Below, piece by piece: positions 1 through 7,644 of a stretch of 17,329 bases of DNA. This stretch comes from JBBQNY01 sp038330365 (GTDB taxonomy: Bacteria; Pseudomonadota; Gammaproteobacteria; Xanthomonadales; Ahniellaceae). Made by a program: the position numbers and the translations under genes. A model generated the notes under the pieces. The model saw only the letters and a program-made list of their open reading frames with translations. It had not been told where the DNA came from and searched no databases. Position 1 is the first letter of the stretch. Every line of letters starts with the position of its first letter. The stretch is taken from positions 1 to 17,329 of the forward strand of contig JBBQNY010000054.1 of NCBI GenBank assembly GCA_038330365.1. The letters run 5' to 3'.

Positions 1-301
1 AGATACCGGAATCACAATCAGTACAGGATTCAGGACATGACGCCGCCGCTCTGGCCGCCGCGCGCCGGTAGATCATCGCTCGATGTGAATATGCAAACCG
101 CGAACCGCGCGATCCGTGGACGACGCCGACTCATGCGCGCCGATTCATGGAGTCACCGACTCATTCCGACTCATGCGCGCCGATTCATGGAGTCACCGAC
201 TCATTCCGACTTATGGACACCCACTCATCTCGACCGAGTGCGCGAGCAGTCGGCCGCTTTGCTGTTTCAGTCCTGACACGGAATTTGGTCCGTAATGTGC
301 C
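1..301. other. Gene-free left edge with short tandem repeats
   Basis: I see no convincing gene here. Short ORFs on both strands lack recognisable domains. The notable content is a 40-bp direct tandem repeat (see the separate entry). Downstream of the minus-strand beta-helix gene there is a weak 5-bp hairpin around 274-293 (ACGGA/TCCGT on the minus strand) without a T-tract, so I do not call a terminator. Confidence 0.6.
128..207. repeat. Two tandem copies of a 40-bp unit
   Basis: Positions 128-167 and 168-207 are near-identical direct copies. Each begins GACTCATGCGCGCCGATTCA and contains the small inverted repeat GAGTC-ACC-GACTC. A heptamer close to GACTCAT recurs at 128, 142, 158, 168, 182, 198, 208 and 222, so a degenerate third copy begins at 208. 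The function is unknown. It could be replication slippage or a cluster of protein-binding sites. Confidence 0.85.
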
Positions 302-2206
302 TCAGGGCACGATGAAATTGCCGAAGGTCGTCGGGCTGCCGCCTGCGGCGGTGCCGAACGCGCTGCTGAAGGTATCGAGCGTGGCCGTGATCGTGACGGG
401 CCCCGGGGCGCCCGAGCCAATCAGGAAACATGCGCCTTCGCTGGTGAGCGCCGTAGCGGTTGGCCTCAGCATCAGGCTGCAGCTGGCGCCGCGGTTGTCG
501 CTGACGTTGACCCGCCCGTTGGGCTTGAACGGCCCTGCACTTGCGACGGCGCGCACTCGTACACGCAATGCCGACGCGGTCTGCTCGAAACCATTGCAGA
601 ACACGCTGTCGTCGCTGACGCAGGCGCTCGATTCGGGTACGTCGATCGCGAGCGTGGCCGGTGCGAACGAGAATTCGCTCGTATTTCCCTCAGCGTCGGT
701 GGCACTGGCCACGATCACGTCGTCTGGGCCAAGTGCGAGGCTGGCCGGAATTGAAAGCGTGATGGGTTTGACCGCCTGCGCTTCGGCGCTGGTGTAGGTA
801 TCCACGCCAATCAGGTCGCGACCTTCGTCACCGTCCGCGGTGAAGAATTCGACCTGCAAAGGATACGCGCTGTTGGCGGTAGTCGAGTCAATGCGGTAAC
901 TCAGATCGACCGTGGTGGCCTTCACGACAGCGGCGCTGATCTGGGGAAAGTTCTGACCCCTGTTGCCGCCTGCGGTGGCGTCGTCGGCGTCGCCCGCGTC
1001 GTTCGGAAGGCGCGCGGCGGCTCCGAGGCTCACGCCGAGCCTGCCATTGCCGCCCAGATGGTTGCCCAAAATTGAGGTTCGCTGGCGATTCGCAGGAACC
1101 AGGATGCCTGCGCCTCCGTTGAACCGGATCCGATTGCCATCGTCGGCGAGCGACCCGCCGATTTGAACCGCGAGGCCCGGGGCCAGGTTCGGGACCGTCA
1201 ACTCTTGCCGGATACCGATCTGGGCATTGCCGAGAGGCGCGACGCCGCCCACGTCGGTGCCGATGTAGTTGCCCTGGACGCGGCTATCGCGCGTGAGTCC
1301 GTTGGGTCCGGTTGAGAACAGGATGCCGTTGACGCTGTTACCGGAGATGACGTTGCGGCCTGCAGGCGTGCCATCGCCGATTACAAACCGAAACGCTGCG
1401 GCGGCATTGGCGCCGCCAGTGGCAAATAGCCCGTCGCCGTTGGCAATCGCCGCATTGCCGGCGGCATTGGTGCCGACCAGATTGCCGAGCACCCGGGTGC
1501 CGAACCCGGCCAGTTTCATGCCGGCGTCGGAGTTGCCGCTAACCAGATTGCGCTGCGCGGGCAGAGTGCCGCCGATCCGGACGTTGAATGTGGCGCCTTC
1601 GCCACCGATCGGATTGCCGCCCAGGGCGATGCCGATCTGACTGTTGGGTACGGCCGAGCTTCCCGTTACGTCAGTGCCGATGAAGTTGCCTTCGATCACG
1701 ACGTCGCTGGCCTCCACGGTGACTCCTCGCATGAACCCGGAGATGACCAGACCGCGGACGGCGCTGCCTACGTTGGCCAGATTCAATGCCGCGCAGTTCG
1801 GGCAGGCACTGCCGCTCAAAACGATCTTGAGCCGGGTGTTGAGGCCCCCCTGGGCAGGTGTGAGGGTATTGGCCTGCCAGCCCGGCTGTGTGCTGCCGTC
1901 GATCAAGGCGCCGGGGCCAGCTGAGCCGCCGCCGAATACCACCAGGCCGGCTGTGGCCGGTGTGATCGTGCAGACGCCGGTTGCCGCCACGCAGTTCGCA
2001 TCAGACATCGGGATATCGAAGTTGATGATGTCGAAACCCGCGGCGAGGTTCGCCGCCGCTACAGCCCCGCGGAGCGAACAGTCACCCGGAGCTGTGGTGC
2101 AGGCCGACATGCTCACGTCGGAAGTGGTATCGACGATGAATGTTGCGGCGGGTGCGGCAGCCGCAGAGAAAACCGTGAACAACGTGAAAAGTGGGGCATA
2201 GCTCAT
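302..2206 (-). CDS. Secreted CSLREA-type right-handed beta-helix protein
   Basis: A 634-residue exported protein of unknown substrate. Residues 1 to about 21 form a hydrophobic, Ala-rich signal peptide (cut probably near APAA-T), although the n-region has no positive charge. An in-frame stop lies 11 codons upstream with no other usual start between, so ATG 2206 is the only good start; no clear ribosome binding site precedes it. Residues 43-46 (CSLR, followed by GAVAAAN) fit the CSLREA motif found at the N-terminus of secreted parallel beta-helix proteins. Residues about 145-395 hold repeated GNxIGTD, NxISGN and IGG turns typical of a right-handed beta-helix. Residues about 430-520 look like an Ig/cadherin-like beta domain (DAEGNTSEFS). 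An NGFE motif (VFCNGFE, 535-541) precedes a last beta-rich domain with two cysteines (576, 593). It is probably a cell-surface or extracellular protein; no catalytic residues can be assigned. Confidence 0.8.
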   Translation of the reverse strand: MSYAPLFTLFTVFSAAAAPAATFIVDTTSDVSMSACTTAPGDCSLRGAVAAANLAAGFDIINFDIPMSDANCVAATGVCTITPATAGLVVFGGGSAGPGALIDGSTQPGWQANTLTPAQGGLNTRLKIVLSGSACPNCAALNLANVGSAVRGLVISGFMRGVTVEASDVVIEGNFIGTDVTGSSAVPNSQIGIALGGNPIGGEGATFNVRIGGTLPAQRNLVSGNSDAGMKLAGFGTRVLGNLVGTNAAGNAAIANGDGLFATGGANAAAAFRFVIGDGTPAGRNVISGNSVNGILFSTGPNGLTRDSRVQGNYIGTDVGGVAPLGNAQIGIRQELTVPNLAPGLAVQIGGSLADDGNRIRFNGGAGILVPANRQRTSILGNHLGGNGRLGVSLGAAARLPNDAGDADDATAGGNRGQNFPQISAAVVKATTVDLSYRIDSTTANSAYPLQVEFFTADGDEGRDLIGVDTYTSAEAQAVKPITLSIPASLALGPDDVIVASATDAEGNTSEFSFAPATLAIDVPESSACVSDDSVFCNGFEQTASALRVRVRAVASAGPFKPNGRVNVSDNRGASCSLMLRPTATALTSEGACFLIGSGAPGPVTITATLDTFSSAFGTAAGGSPTTFGNFIVP

Positions 2207-2471
2207 GGTTGCGATGCTCAGGCGGAGGCTTGTGTCTCAAGTAACCCCCAACCACGCCCCAGTCCGCCAAAAGGGTCCACCCGGATCAGTTCAGGACCCA
2301 GGCCGCCCAGAGCACCCTTCGCCGCTCAACAGGTCGCGAGGCATATGCGAGGACGACGGGGCTGAGGAGCAATCCTGGACACCGACCAACCCTCGGCAGC
2401 CGCTGTCGTCTGTGACGTGTTCGCCGATCTTCTCCAACACCTCGCATGGCAGCAGCGACGCGACGGGGGCA

Positions 2472-2518
2472 GACAGTGGTGTCCAGGAATTCCATCGACA
2501 GTGGTGTCCAGGAATTCC
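2472..2518. repeat. 25-bp-period direct repeat, two copies
   Basis: GACAGTGGTGTCCAGGAATT plus CC occurs at 2472-2493 and again at 2497-2518, with an extra partial copy (AGGAATTCC) right after. The copies are identical over 22 bp. The origin is unknown. Confidence 0.85.
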
Positions 2519-2685
2519 CAGGAATTCCATCATCTGCCGCCACGCGGCGAATCAGATAAGAGCCGGAGAAATGAACCCGGCTCCGTTCTTCCAAGCTGCA
2601 CGAACAGCTGCGCGAACTTACGCGCGTCGTCGAGAAAATCGCAGCGAAGCGCGCCTGACTCGACAAGGCTTCACGAAGTCACTCC

Positions 2686-2719
2686 GACCCCGTTCGCCCA
2701 CGGACCCCGTTCGCCCACG
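2686..2719. repeat. Exact 17-bp tandem duplication
   Basis: GACCCCGTTCGCCCACG is present twice in immediate succession (2686-2702, 2703-2719), just downstream of the protease terminator on the minus strand. It looks like a slippage product, or the edge of a decayed element. Confidence 0.85.
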
Positions 2720-2745
2720 TCCGGAAATGTCTCTGAACCCTTTTC

Positions 2746-2775
2746 TAAAAAAAACCCCGGCGAGCGCCGGGGTCT
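2746..2775 (-). terminator. Intrinsic terminator of the S8 protease gene
   Basis: On the minus strand the hairpin ACCCCGGC-GCTC-GCCGGGGT (2773-2754) is followed by eight T (2754-2747). The stem is GC-rich, the loop is 4 nt, and it lies 28 nt past the protease stop codon. This is a textbook Rho-independent terminator. It should isolate the protease mRNA from the beta-helix gene downstream. Confidence 0.92.
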
Positions 2776-2801
2776 TGAGAGTCTTGAGGAAACGCGGGAC
2801 G

Positions 2802-5135
2802 TTACGGGGACTTGACCGCCACGTACATGCTCGACTGCGGTGCACGACCGTTCGCTTCGGTGAATATGACGCGCGCGAAAGTGACGTTGGCCAGCGGGGC
2901 CGCGGGCGTCGCGGTGATCAGCAGTTGCTGGGTTTCGAGAGGAACTGCGTCTTCGAAACCGTTGCGGAAGACATCTCCAATCATGGTGACGCCCTGACCC
3001 GTGAAGCTGAAGGTGTTGGGGACCACAGTCAGTGCCACACCGGCCGGAGTCTCCACCGTCACGTTCCAGGTGGTTGCCATGGGCAGCGCGTTCTTCATGG
3101 TGCGGGTCCATGCGCAGGAGGCCGCACAGGACACGTTTCGCATGCTGGGAAGGTTGAGTGTTGCCGGATTGCCACCCGCTCCTGGATTGGCGGCGAGATA
3201 GTTGGCGAAGGTCTCGTCCATGATCAGACCCGCGCGCACCGCCTTGGTCAGGTCGATGCGTCCCGAGCCCACGTCATCCGCGTCCCAGACCGAGACCAGG
3301 TCCTCACGCGTGCCGGCACGCACTGCCGTCAGCATCATCGCCGAACGCACTTCGCTCGGGCTCCAGCTTGTCTGCACCGAACGGATCAGTGCAGCAGAAC
3401 CGGCCAGATGCGGCGACGACATGGAGGTGCCGCTGAGGCGACCGTAGTTCGCGGTTGGCGTGGAGAGGTCACCCGTCGCCGCAAGAATGCCAACGCCAGG
3501 ACCGGTGATGTCAGGCTTCGTCACGCTGGTGAGCATCGAGGGACCGCGCAGGCTGAAGCCAGCGATGGCATCGCCCTGCACGATCGCGGGTGTGAAGTTA
3601 CCAGTCGTCGCAGCCGGATCGTTGGCCGCGATGAAGGCCACCAACGACTGCCCTTGCGCCTGCGAGAAGCTGTAGGCGGGAAGCGCGGCCCCGCCCACAC
3701 TCATGCTGAGAGCGCCGGCAGCGTTGTTGTAGATGAATGCGCGCGTGGCACCGGCGGCAGCGGCGTTGTTGATCTTCTCCTCGAATGGACAAGTCCCGCG
3801 CGAGATGACTGCGACCGCGCCAGTGAAGAAGCCCGGCGGAAACGCCGTGCCGGTCGCTGGAGGAACCGGCGTGCAGCCGAGGGGATTCGCCGTGTTGTGG
3901 CGCAAGGGAAGATTGTCTCCGGCAACGCCGGGATTGGGACCCGAGCCGGGAGTGAGTTCAATGTTCTGCAGCTCGGGTGCCGCGGTCCCGTTGACCGTGA
4001 GCGAGCCGAACCCCGAAACGTTGGCGTCATGGGTGGAAGCTGCGACCGTAGTGACCCACGGCCCAAGGTGGTTGACCTCGCCCACCGGATTGGGGGTTTC
4101 AGCCCGGGTGTTGCCCGCGGACGCGGCCACGAAGATGCCGGCATTGACGGCATCGAGAAACGCCCGGTCGTTGTCGGTCCACGGAGAGCGGCCGCCTGAA
4201 ATCGAGAAGTTGATGACGTTGACGCGGTCAAGAATCGCATTCTGGATCGCCGCCTGGATATCGGCACCGGGGCAGGTGTCACCCGGACAGGCCTTGTAGG
4301 TACGCACCTGCGCACAAGGCGCAACACCGGAAATGCTGGTGAAACCACCAGGAATCGGCGGCGTCGGCACCGTGGCGCTGGTGAGGGTGTTGCCGCCGGA
4401 GGTGCTGGCGGTGTGGCTGCCGTGGCCGGACGTACCGGTGTCTTCCCCGGAAGGCCCCGTGCAGACGCCGGCAGCGCTGGTGGAACAATCGCGGGCGCTC
4501 AAAAGCTTGCGGTTGGAAGCGGAGAAGCCACAGGACACATCATTCGCGAACGATGGGTGGTCCGTGTTGACACCGGAATCGATTACGCCAATCACCACGC
4601 CCTGGCCACGCGAACCGCCGCCGAGACCGGCCGGCACGTTGGTGCCGTTCCACACGGTATCCGCACCGATGAATGTAGGTCCGCGATAGGTGTCGAGATG
4701 CTCCTCGCCCGCCAGCTTCACCTCGACAACACCTGGCGTGGCTGCGACCTTGGCGGCTTCCTGGGCGGTCAACATCATCGCCACACCGCTGAAGCTCGCA
4801 ATGTAGTCATGCGTGGCTTCGGCGGGACGTCCGATCCGGACCGAAAGCGCCGCTTTCTGATCAGCGTGCTTCTCGATCAGGAATGATTTGTAGGCTTCAG
4901 CAGCGGCTGAGTCCGGGTCGAAGCTGCGCCCTGTGCTGGGCGCCGTGGCGCGCAGGTCGCCTTCACCGCCCGCGTAGTAAAGCAAACCGGGATCGGCAAA
5001 CTTGACGATGTAGGATGCGCGCGCTTCGGCCGCTTGCGGCTCTGCAGCAAAAGCCGACTGGGGAATGGCGACGGTGCCGGCGAGAGCACAGCCGATGACC
5101 GAGGCAAGCAGTGACATACGAAGCTGTGGACGCAT
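2802..5135 (-). CDS. Secreted subtilisin-like S8 serine protease with PA domain
   Basis: A 777-residue exported endopeptidase. ATG 5135 is chosen because GGAG lies 9 nt upstream and it starts a clean Sec signal peptide (positive n-region MRPQLR, hydrophobic core, cut after SAFA near residue 30); a longer frame from 5222 would bury the signal. Order of parts: inhibitor I9-like propeptide (about 40-140, SYIVKF), then the peptidase S8 domain with Asp186 (VIGVIDSG), His238 (GHGSH), Asn342 (SAGN) and Ser571 (SGTSMSSPH). A PA domain is inserted at about 405-520 (AVAVISRGTCPFEEKINNA), as in lactocepin-like or plant-type subtilases. A C-terminal Fn3-like region (about 660-777) contains VFRNGFE (722-728). 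Paired cysteines (202/217/225, 274/283/288, 670/674) suit an extracytoplasmic protein. All catalytic residues are present, so it is probably active. The gene is monocistronic and ends in a strong terminator. Confidence 0.93.
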   Translation of the reverse strand: MRPQLRMSLLASVIGCALAGTVAIPQSAFAAEPQAAEARASYIVKFADPGLLYYAGGEGDLRATAPSTGRSFDPDSAAAEAYKSFLIEKHADQKAALSVRIGRPAEATHDYIASFSGVAMMLTAQEAAKVAATPGVVEVKLAGEEHLDTYRGPTFIGADTVWNGTNVPAGLGGGSRGQGVVIGVIDSGVNTDHPSFANDVSCGFSASNRKLLSARDCSTSAAGVCTGPSGEDTGTSGHGSHTASTSGGNTLTSATVPTPPIPGGFTSISGVAPCAQVRTYKACPGDTCPGADIQAAIQNAILDRVNVINFSISGGRSPWTDNDRAFLDAVNAGIFVAASAGNTRAETPNPVGEVNHLGPWVTTVAASTHDANVSGFGSLTVNGTAAPELQNIELTPGSGPNPGVAGDNLPLRHNTANPLGCTPVPPATGTAFPPGFFTGAVAVISRGTCPFEEKINNAAAAGATRAFIYNNAAGALSMSVGGAALPAYSFSQAQGQSLVAFIAANDPAATTGNFTPAIVQGDAIAGFSLRGPSMLTSVTKPDITGPGVGILAATGDLSTPTANYGRLSGTSMSSPHLAGSAALIRSVQTSWSPSEVRSAMMLTAVRAGTREDLVSVWDADDVGSGRIDLTKAVRAGLIMDETFANYLAANPGAGGNPATLNLPSMRNVSCAASCAWTRTMKNALPMATTWNVTVETPAGVALTVVPNTFSFTGQGVTMIGDVFRNGFEDAVPLETQQLLITATPAAPLANVTFARVIFTEANGRAPQSSMYVAVKSP

Positions 5136-5435
5136 TGACGAATTCTCCGGCTTGGGGATGGCCTGCTCTCGAGAGGTCGGGAGCGGCGCGAAAGGGTTCA
5201 GGACGCATACAGTGCGGAACAACTCCCTTGTTTACAGCACGGTGGCAGACCACACAAGGCCCAGCAGGTCGGTCACGGGCGACTATGTCGAGAGTGTGTC
5301 TGCGGCGCGACGAGCGGCGAGAGTTGCGGGATAAATGTATTCGCGATTGCGGGAGATCGTGGCGTCGTGACACACACTTACCGCAATCGGCGAGGCCGAT
5401 GACTGTCGAGCGGCAGACTGCCGCATCCAGAGCGT
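5136..5435. other. Spacer upstream of the protease gene
   Basis: No gene is seen. This interval must hold the protease promoter on the minus strand; I find no well-matched sigma-70 hexamers (an AT-rich stretch, ATACATTTATCC, lies at 5340-5329). Past the pgi stop there is a perfect small palindrome, CGGCAGACTGCCG (5411-5423), without a T-tract, so it is not a clear intrinsic terminator. Confidence 0.5.
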
Positions 5436-7139
5436 TCAGTCTGTCTTGACGGCGCGCGCCAATCGGCCTGCCAGGTTCCTCGTGGAAGAATCCAGGGCGT
5501 CGGCTTTTGCTGCGCTCTTTTTGCTGGACAGCGCAGGAGCGATGATGCCCGCGAGTTGCTTTCCGAGTTCGACGCCGAACTGGTCGAAGGAGTTGATGTT
5601 CCAGAGCACGCCCTGCACGTGGGTCTGGTGTTCGTGGAATGCGAGCAGTGCGCCAAGCGCCTCGGGAGTGAGTCGGTCCACGAGCAGCGTGTTGCTGGGG
5701 TGATCGCCGGGTACACGTCGATGCGGATCGACCGTGTCGACGTCAGCGGTACTGCTGCCAGGTGCCGACGCAGCGCGCGGCGTGGCTGACGGAGCGATAT
5801 CCGAAGCACCTGTGTCGGCACTCCCGCCCGCGGCAATACTGGCCGCACCGGCGCCTTCGCCTCCGCGCAACAAAGCGGCGCCCTGCGCCAGCATGTGCGA
5901 CAGCAGCGCGCGATGACTGGCGGCGAATGCATGGTCCGGCTGGATGACGCCGATGAAATCGACCGGGACTTCCTGCGTGCCCTGATGCAAGGCCTGGAAC
6001 CACGCGTGCTGCACGTTGCTGCCAACGCCGCCCCAGACCACGGGCACGCTGTCGCGCACAAGCCGGCGTCCCTCGACATCCACCGACTTGCCGTTGGATT
6101 CCATTTCAAGCTGCTGCAGGAACATCGGCAATTCGCGCAGACGCTGGTCATAAGGCACGACCGCACGCGTCGGCAGGCGCATCAGATTGCGGTTCCATAT
6201 CCCGATCAGTGCCGCGAGAACCGGGCCGTTGCCTGCGAGCGGCGTGGATGCGACATGCCGATCCATCGAGCGCGCTCCGGCAAGCAGATCCTCGAATGCG
6301 TCCATGCCGTATTCGAGCGCGAATGAGAATCCGACGGTCGACCAGAGGGAATAACGACCGCCGATGCTGTCGGCGAACGGCAGGATTCGCGCATCGGGAA
6401 TCCCGAAGGCACGCGCCCGTTCGGCTTGTGCGGTAACCGCAACTGCACGTGTCGACAAGGCATCGCTGCGTGCAAGCCCCGCTTCCGTCATCCAGTCCAT
6501 CAACAGGCCGGCATTGCGCATCGTCTCTTCGGTGCCAAAGCTCTTCGAGACGATGACGACGAGCGTGCGCGCAGGATCAAGATCGCGGATCAACCGGGCA
6601 GCGGCGTGACCGTCGACGTTGGCGAGGAAGTGGCAACGCGGTCCGAGCCGCTTTCGCAGCGACATCGCATCGCTGGCCAGTCGCGGGCCGAGTTCCGAGC
6701 CGCCGATGCCGACATGGACGACGTCGTCGAACGCGGCCCTTGCATGAATCGCGGCGACAAGATCGCGCATCTGCTCGCGCGCCGCCGCAGCGTGGTGTTG
6801 AGCTTCTGCGAACGCCGGCGTTGCGCGATCACCTGCTTCGGCGCGCAATGCAGTGTGCAGCGCCGCGCGCCCTTCGGTGGGATTGACGATCGCGCCATCC
6901 TGCAATGCGTTGAGCGCGGCGGACACATTGCACGATTCGGCAAGTTCGAGGAGCGCATCGAGGGCTGCGGCGTCAATGCGCTGGCGGGAGCCGTCAAAAT
7001 GGATATGCGGGGCTTCCGCGCGCAGTCGCTGGTTGCGTGAATCCTCGCCCATCAAATCCAGAATGCGCGATCCGCGCAGACGCGCAGCGCATTCCTCCAG
7101 CCGCGCCCAGGCCGCGTCGACTCCGGCTGCGTCGGACAT
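5436..7139 (-). CDS. pgi: Glucose-6-phosphate isomerase
   Basis: Cytosolic enzyme interconverting glucose 6-phosphate and fructose 6-phosphate (glycolysis/gluconeogenesis). The 567-residue protein has the sugar-isomerase folds and family signatures: VHVGIGGSELGP (141-152), the phosphate-binding loop SKSFGTEET (198-206), DSIGGRYSLWSTVGF (257-271), MESNGK with Glu347, QH with His378 (HAWFQALHQGT) and GVELGK with Lys527. Glu347, His378 and Lys527 correspond to E. coli Glu355, His386 and Lys514. An odd Ala/Gly/Ser/Thr-rich, low-complexity insertion lies at about 426-472, before HRRVPGDHPSNTLL. The gene starts 2 nt after the panD stop, so the two are surely cotranscribed. The insertion is probably a surface loop and leaves the catalytic set intact. 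Confidence 0.97.
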   Translation of the reverse strand: MSDAAGVDAAWARLEECAARLRGSRILDLMGEDSRNQRLRAEAPHIHFDGSRQRIDAAALDALLELAESCNVSAALNALQDGAIVNPTEGRAALHTALRAEAGDRATPAFAEAQHHAAAAREQMRDLVAAIHARAAFDDVVHVGIGGSELGPRLASDAMSLRKRLGPRCHFLANVDGHAAARLIRDLDPARTLVVIVSKSFGTEETMRNAGLLMDWMTEAGLARSDALSTRAVAVTAQAERARAFGIPDARILPFADSIGGRYSLWSTVGFSFALEYGMDAFEDLLAGARSMDRHVASTPLAGNGPVLAALIGIWNRNLMRLPTRAVVPYDQRLRELPMFLQQLEMESNGKSVDVEGRRLVRDSVPVVWGGVGSNVQHAWFQALHQGTQEVPVDFIGVIQPDHAFAASHRALLSHMLAQGAALLRGGEGAGAASIAAGGSADTGASDIAPSATPRAASAPGSSTADVDTVDPHRRVPGDHPSNTLLVDRLTPEALGALLAFHEHQTHVQGVLWNINSFDQFGVELGKQLAGIIAPALSSKKSAAKADALDSSTRNLAGRLARAVKTD

Positions 7140-7141
7140 GC

Positions 7142-7522
7142 TCAGGCTGCCTGCTGCGGCAGACTTCGGTTGGTATGCGTGAGGCGGTTGTCGCGATCAA
7201 CGTAAACCAGCATGGGCTGGAACGACACGGCTTCCTCGGCAGTCATGCTGGCGTAGGCGCAGATGATGACCAGGTCGCCCGGGCTCGCCTTGTGCGCTGC
7301 CGCGCCGTTCACCGAGATCATGCCGCTGCCCGCTTCGCCGCGGATGGCGTAAGTGACGAAACGCTTGCCGTTGCTGACGTTGTAGAGGTGCACTTGCTCG
7401 TTCTCGAGAATGCCCGCCAGATCCAGCAGCCGGGCGTCGATCGCACACGAGCCCTCGTAGTGGAGTTCGGCATGGGTGACCGTGGCACGGTGGATCTTGG
7501 CTTTGAGGAGACAGAGTTGCAT
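7142..7522 (-). CDS. panD: Aspartate 1-decarboxylase (pyruvoyl proenzyme)
   Basis: Makes beta-alanine from L-aspartate for pantothenate and coenzyme A synthesis. The proenzyme is 126 residues, the usual length. It self-cleaves between Gly24 and Ser25 (HYEGSCAID), giving the N-terminal pyruvoyl group on the alpha chain. Lys9 (LKAKIHRATVT), Arg54 and Tyr58 of the active site are present. ATG 7522 is supported by AGGAA 6 nt upstream; a longer frame to 7579 has no family match in its extra residues. The gene overlaps nothing and is followed after 2 nt by pgi. Unlike the compact panB-panC-panD order, panD is separated here from panC by about 1.1 kb of repeats and a terminator, so its expression must depend on a nearby promoter or on readthrough. 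Confidence 0.97.
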   Translation of the reverse strand: MQLCLLKAKIHRATVTHAELHYEGSCAIDARLLDLAGILENEQVHLYNVSNGKRFVTYAIRGEAGSGMISVNGAAAHKASPGDLVIICAYASMTAEEAVSFQPMLVYVDRDNRLTHTNRSLPQQAA

Positions 7523-7534
7523 GGAAATTCCTGC

Positions 7535-7568
7535 GGTCCGATGGTCGCGGACCGGCTGCGAGGCCGGT
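7535..7568 (-). promoter_or_regulatory. Two overlapping hairpins in the panD leader
   Basis: In the 75 nt between the upstream terminator and panD, two perfect 6-bp hairpins can form on the minus strand: ACCGGC-(6 nt)-GCCGGT (7568-7551) and GGTCCG-(7 nt)-CGGACC (7553-7535). They share three bases (7553-7551), so they cannot both form fully. The second ends just before the ribosome binding site. This could be a translational control element or simply a GC-rich spacer. Confidence 0.35.
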
Positions 7569-7596
7569 AATTCTTGCACTGCAGCAAGCCCGGGGC

Positions 7597-7628
7597 AAAA
7601 AAAACCCCCGTTGTTTCCAACGGGGGTT
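7597..7628 (-). terminator. Strong intrinsic terminator just upstream of panD
   Basis: On the minus strand the stem AACCCCCGTTG-GAAA-CAACGGGGGTT (7628-7603), 11 bp with a GNRA-type tetraloop, runs into eight T (7604-7597). It lies 75 nt before the panD start and 16 nt after the stop codon of a 38-codon ORF. It should stop transcripts arriving from panC or from a small transcript started in the spacer. It may be either the end of an unrecognised small RNA/mRNA or an attenuator for panD-pgi. In the plus direction only a weak T-rich tail follows. Confidence 0.93.
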
Positions 7629-7644
7629 CAATTAGGAGTGACGA

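Larger units (their letters stand above)
2207..2801. other. Gene-free spacer with repeats and possible mobile-element debris
   Basis: This 595-bp spacer between the protease and beta-helix genes contains no convincing gene. It holds two direct copies of GACAGTGGTGTCCAGGAATT (2472 and 2497, period 25, followed by a further AGGAATTCC), an exact 17-bp tandem repeat GACCCCGTTCGCCCACG (2686-2702 and 2703-2719) and the protease terminator. A plus-strand open stretch without a start codon (2575-2658) ends in LRELTRVVEKIAAKRA-stop and reads like the helical C-terminal tail of a decayed protein. Similar GGTGTCC/GGAATTCC words occur near REP-associated transposase genes in my memory, but no transposase is visible here. 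Confidence 0.5.

Noticed and set aside
147..797. A 216-codon plus-strand frame over the end of the beta-helix gene
   Set aside because: It is antisense to a protein with clear beta-helix repeats, and its start lies in tandem repeats; no domain is recognised.
2205..4199. A 664-codon plus-strand open frame over the protease gene
   Set aside because: It is antisense to a protease with full catalytic residues, has no recognisable domain, is rich in Arg/His/Gly as expected from a GC-rich shadow frame, and crosses a terminator and repeats.
5136..5222. Longer N-terminus for the S8 protease (start at 5222)
   Set aside because: The extra 29 residues lie ahead of a clear signal peptide and lack family match; ATG 5135 has a good ribosome binding site.
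5411..5423. Palindrome after pgi as an intrinsic terminator
   Set aside because: The stem is short, with a 3-nt loop, and no T-tract follows.
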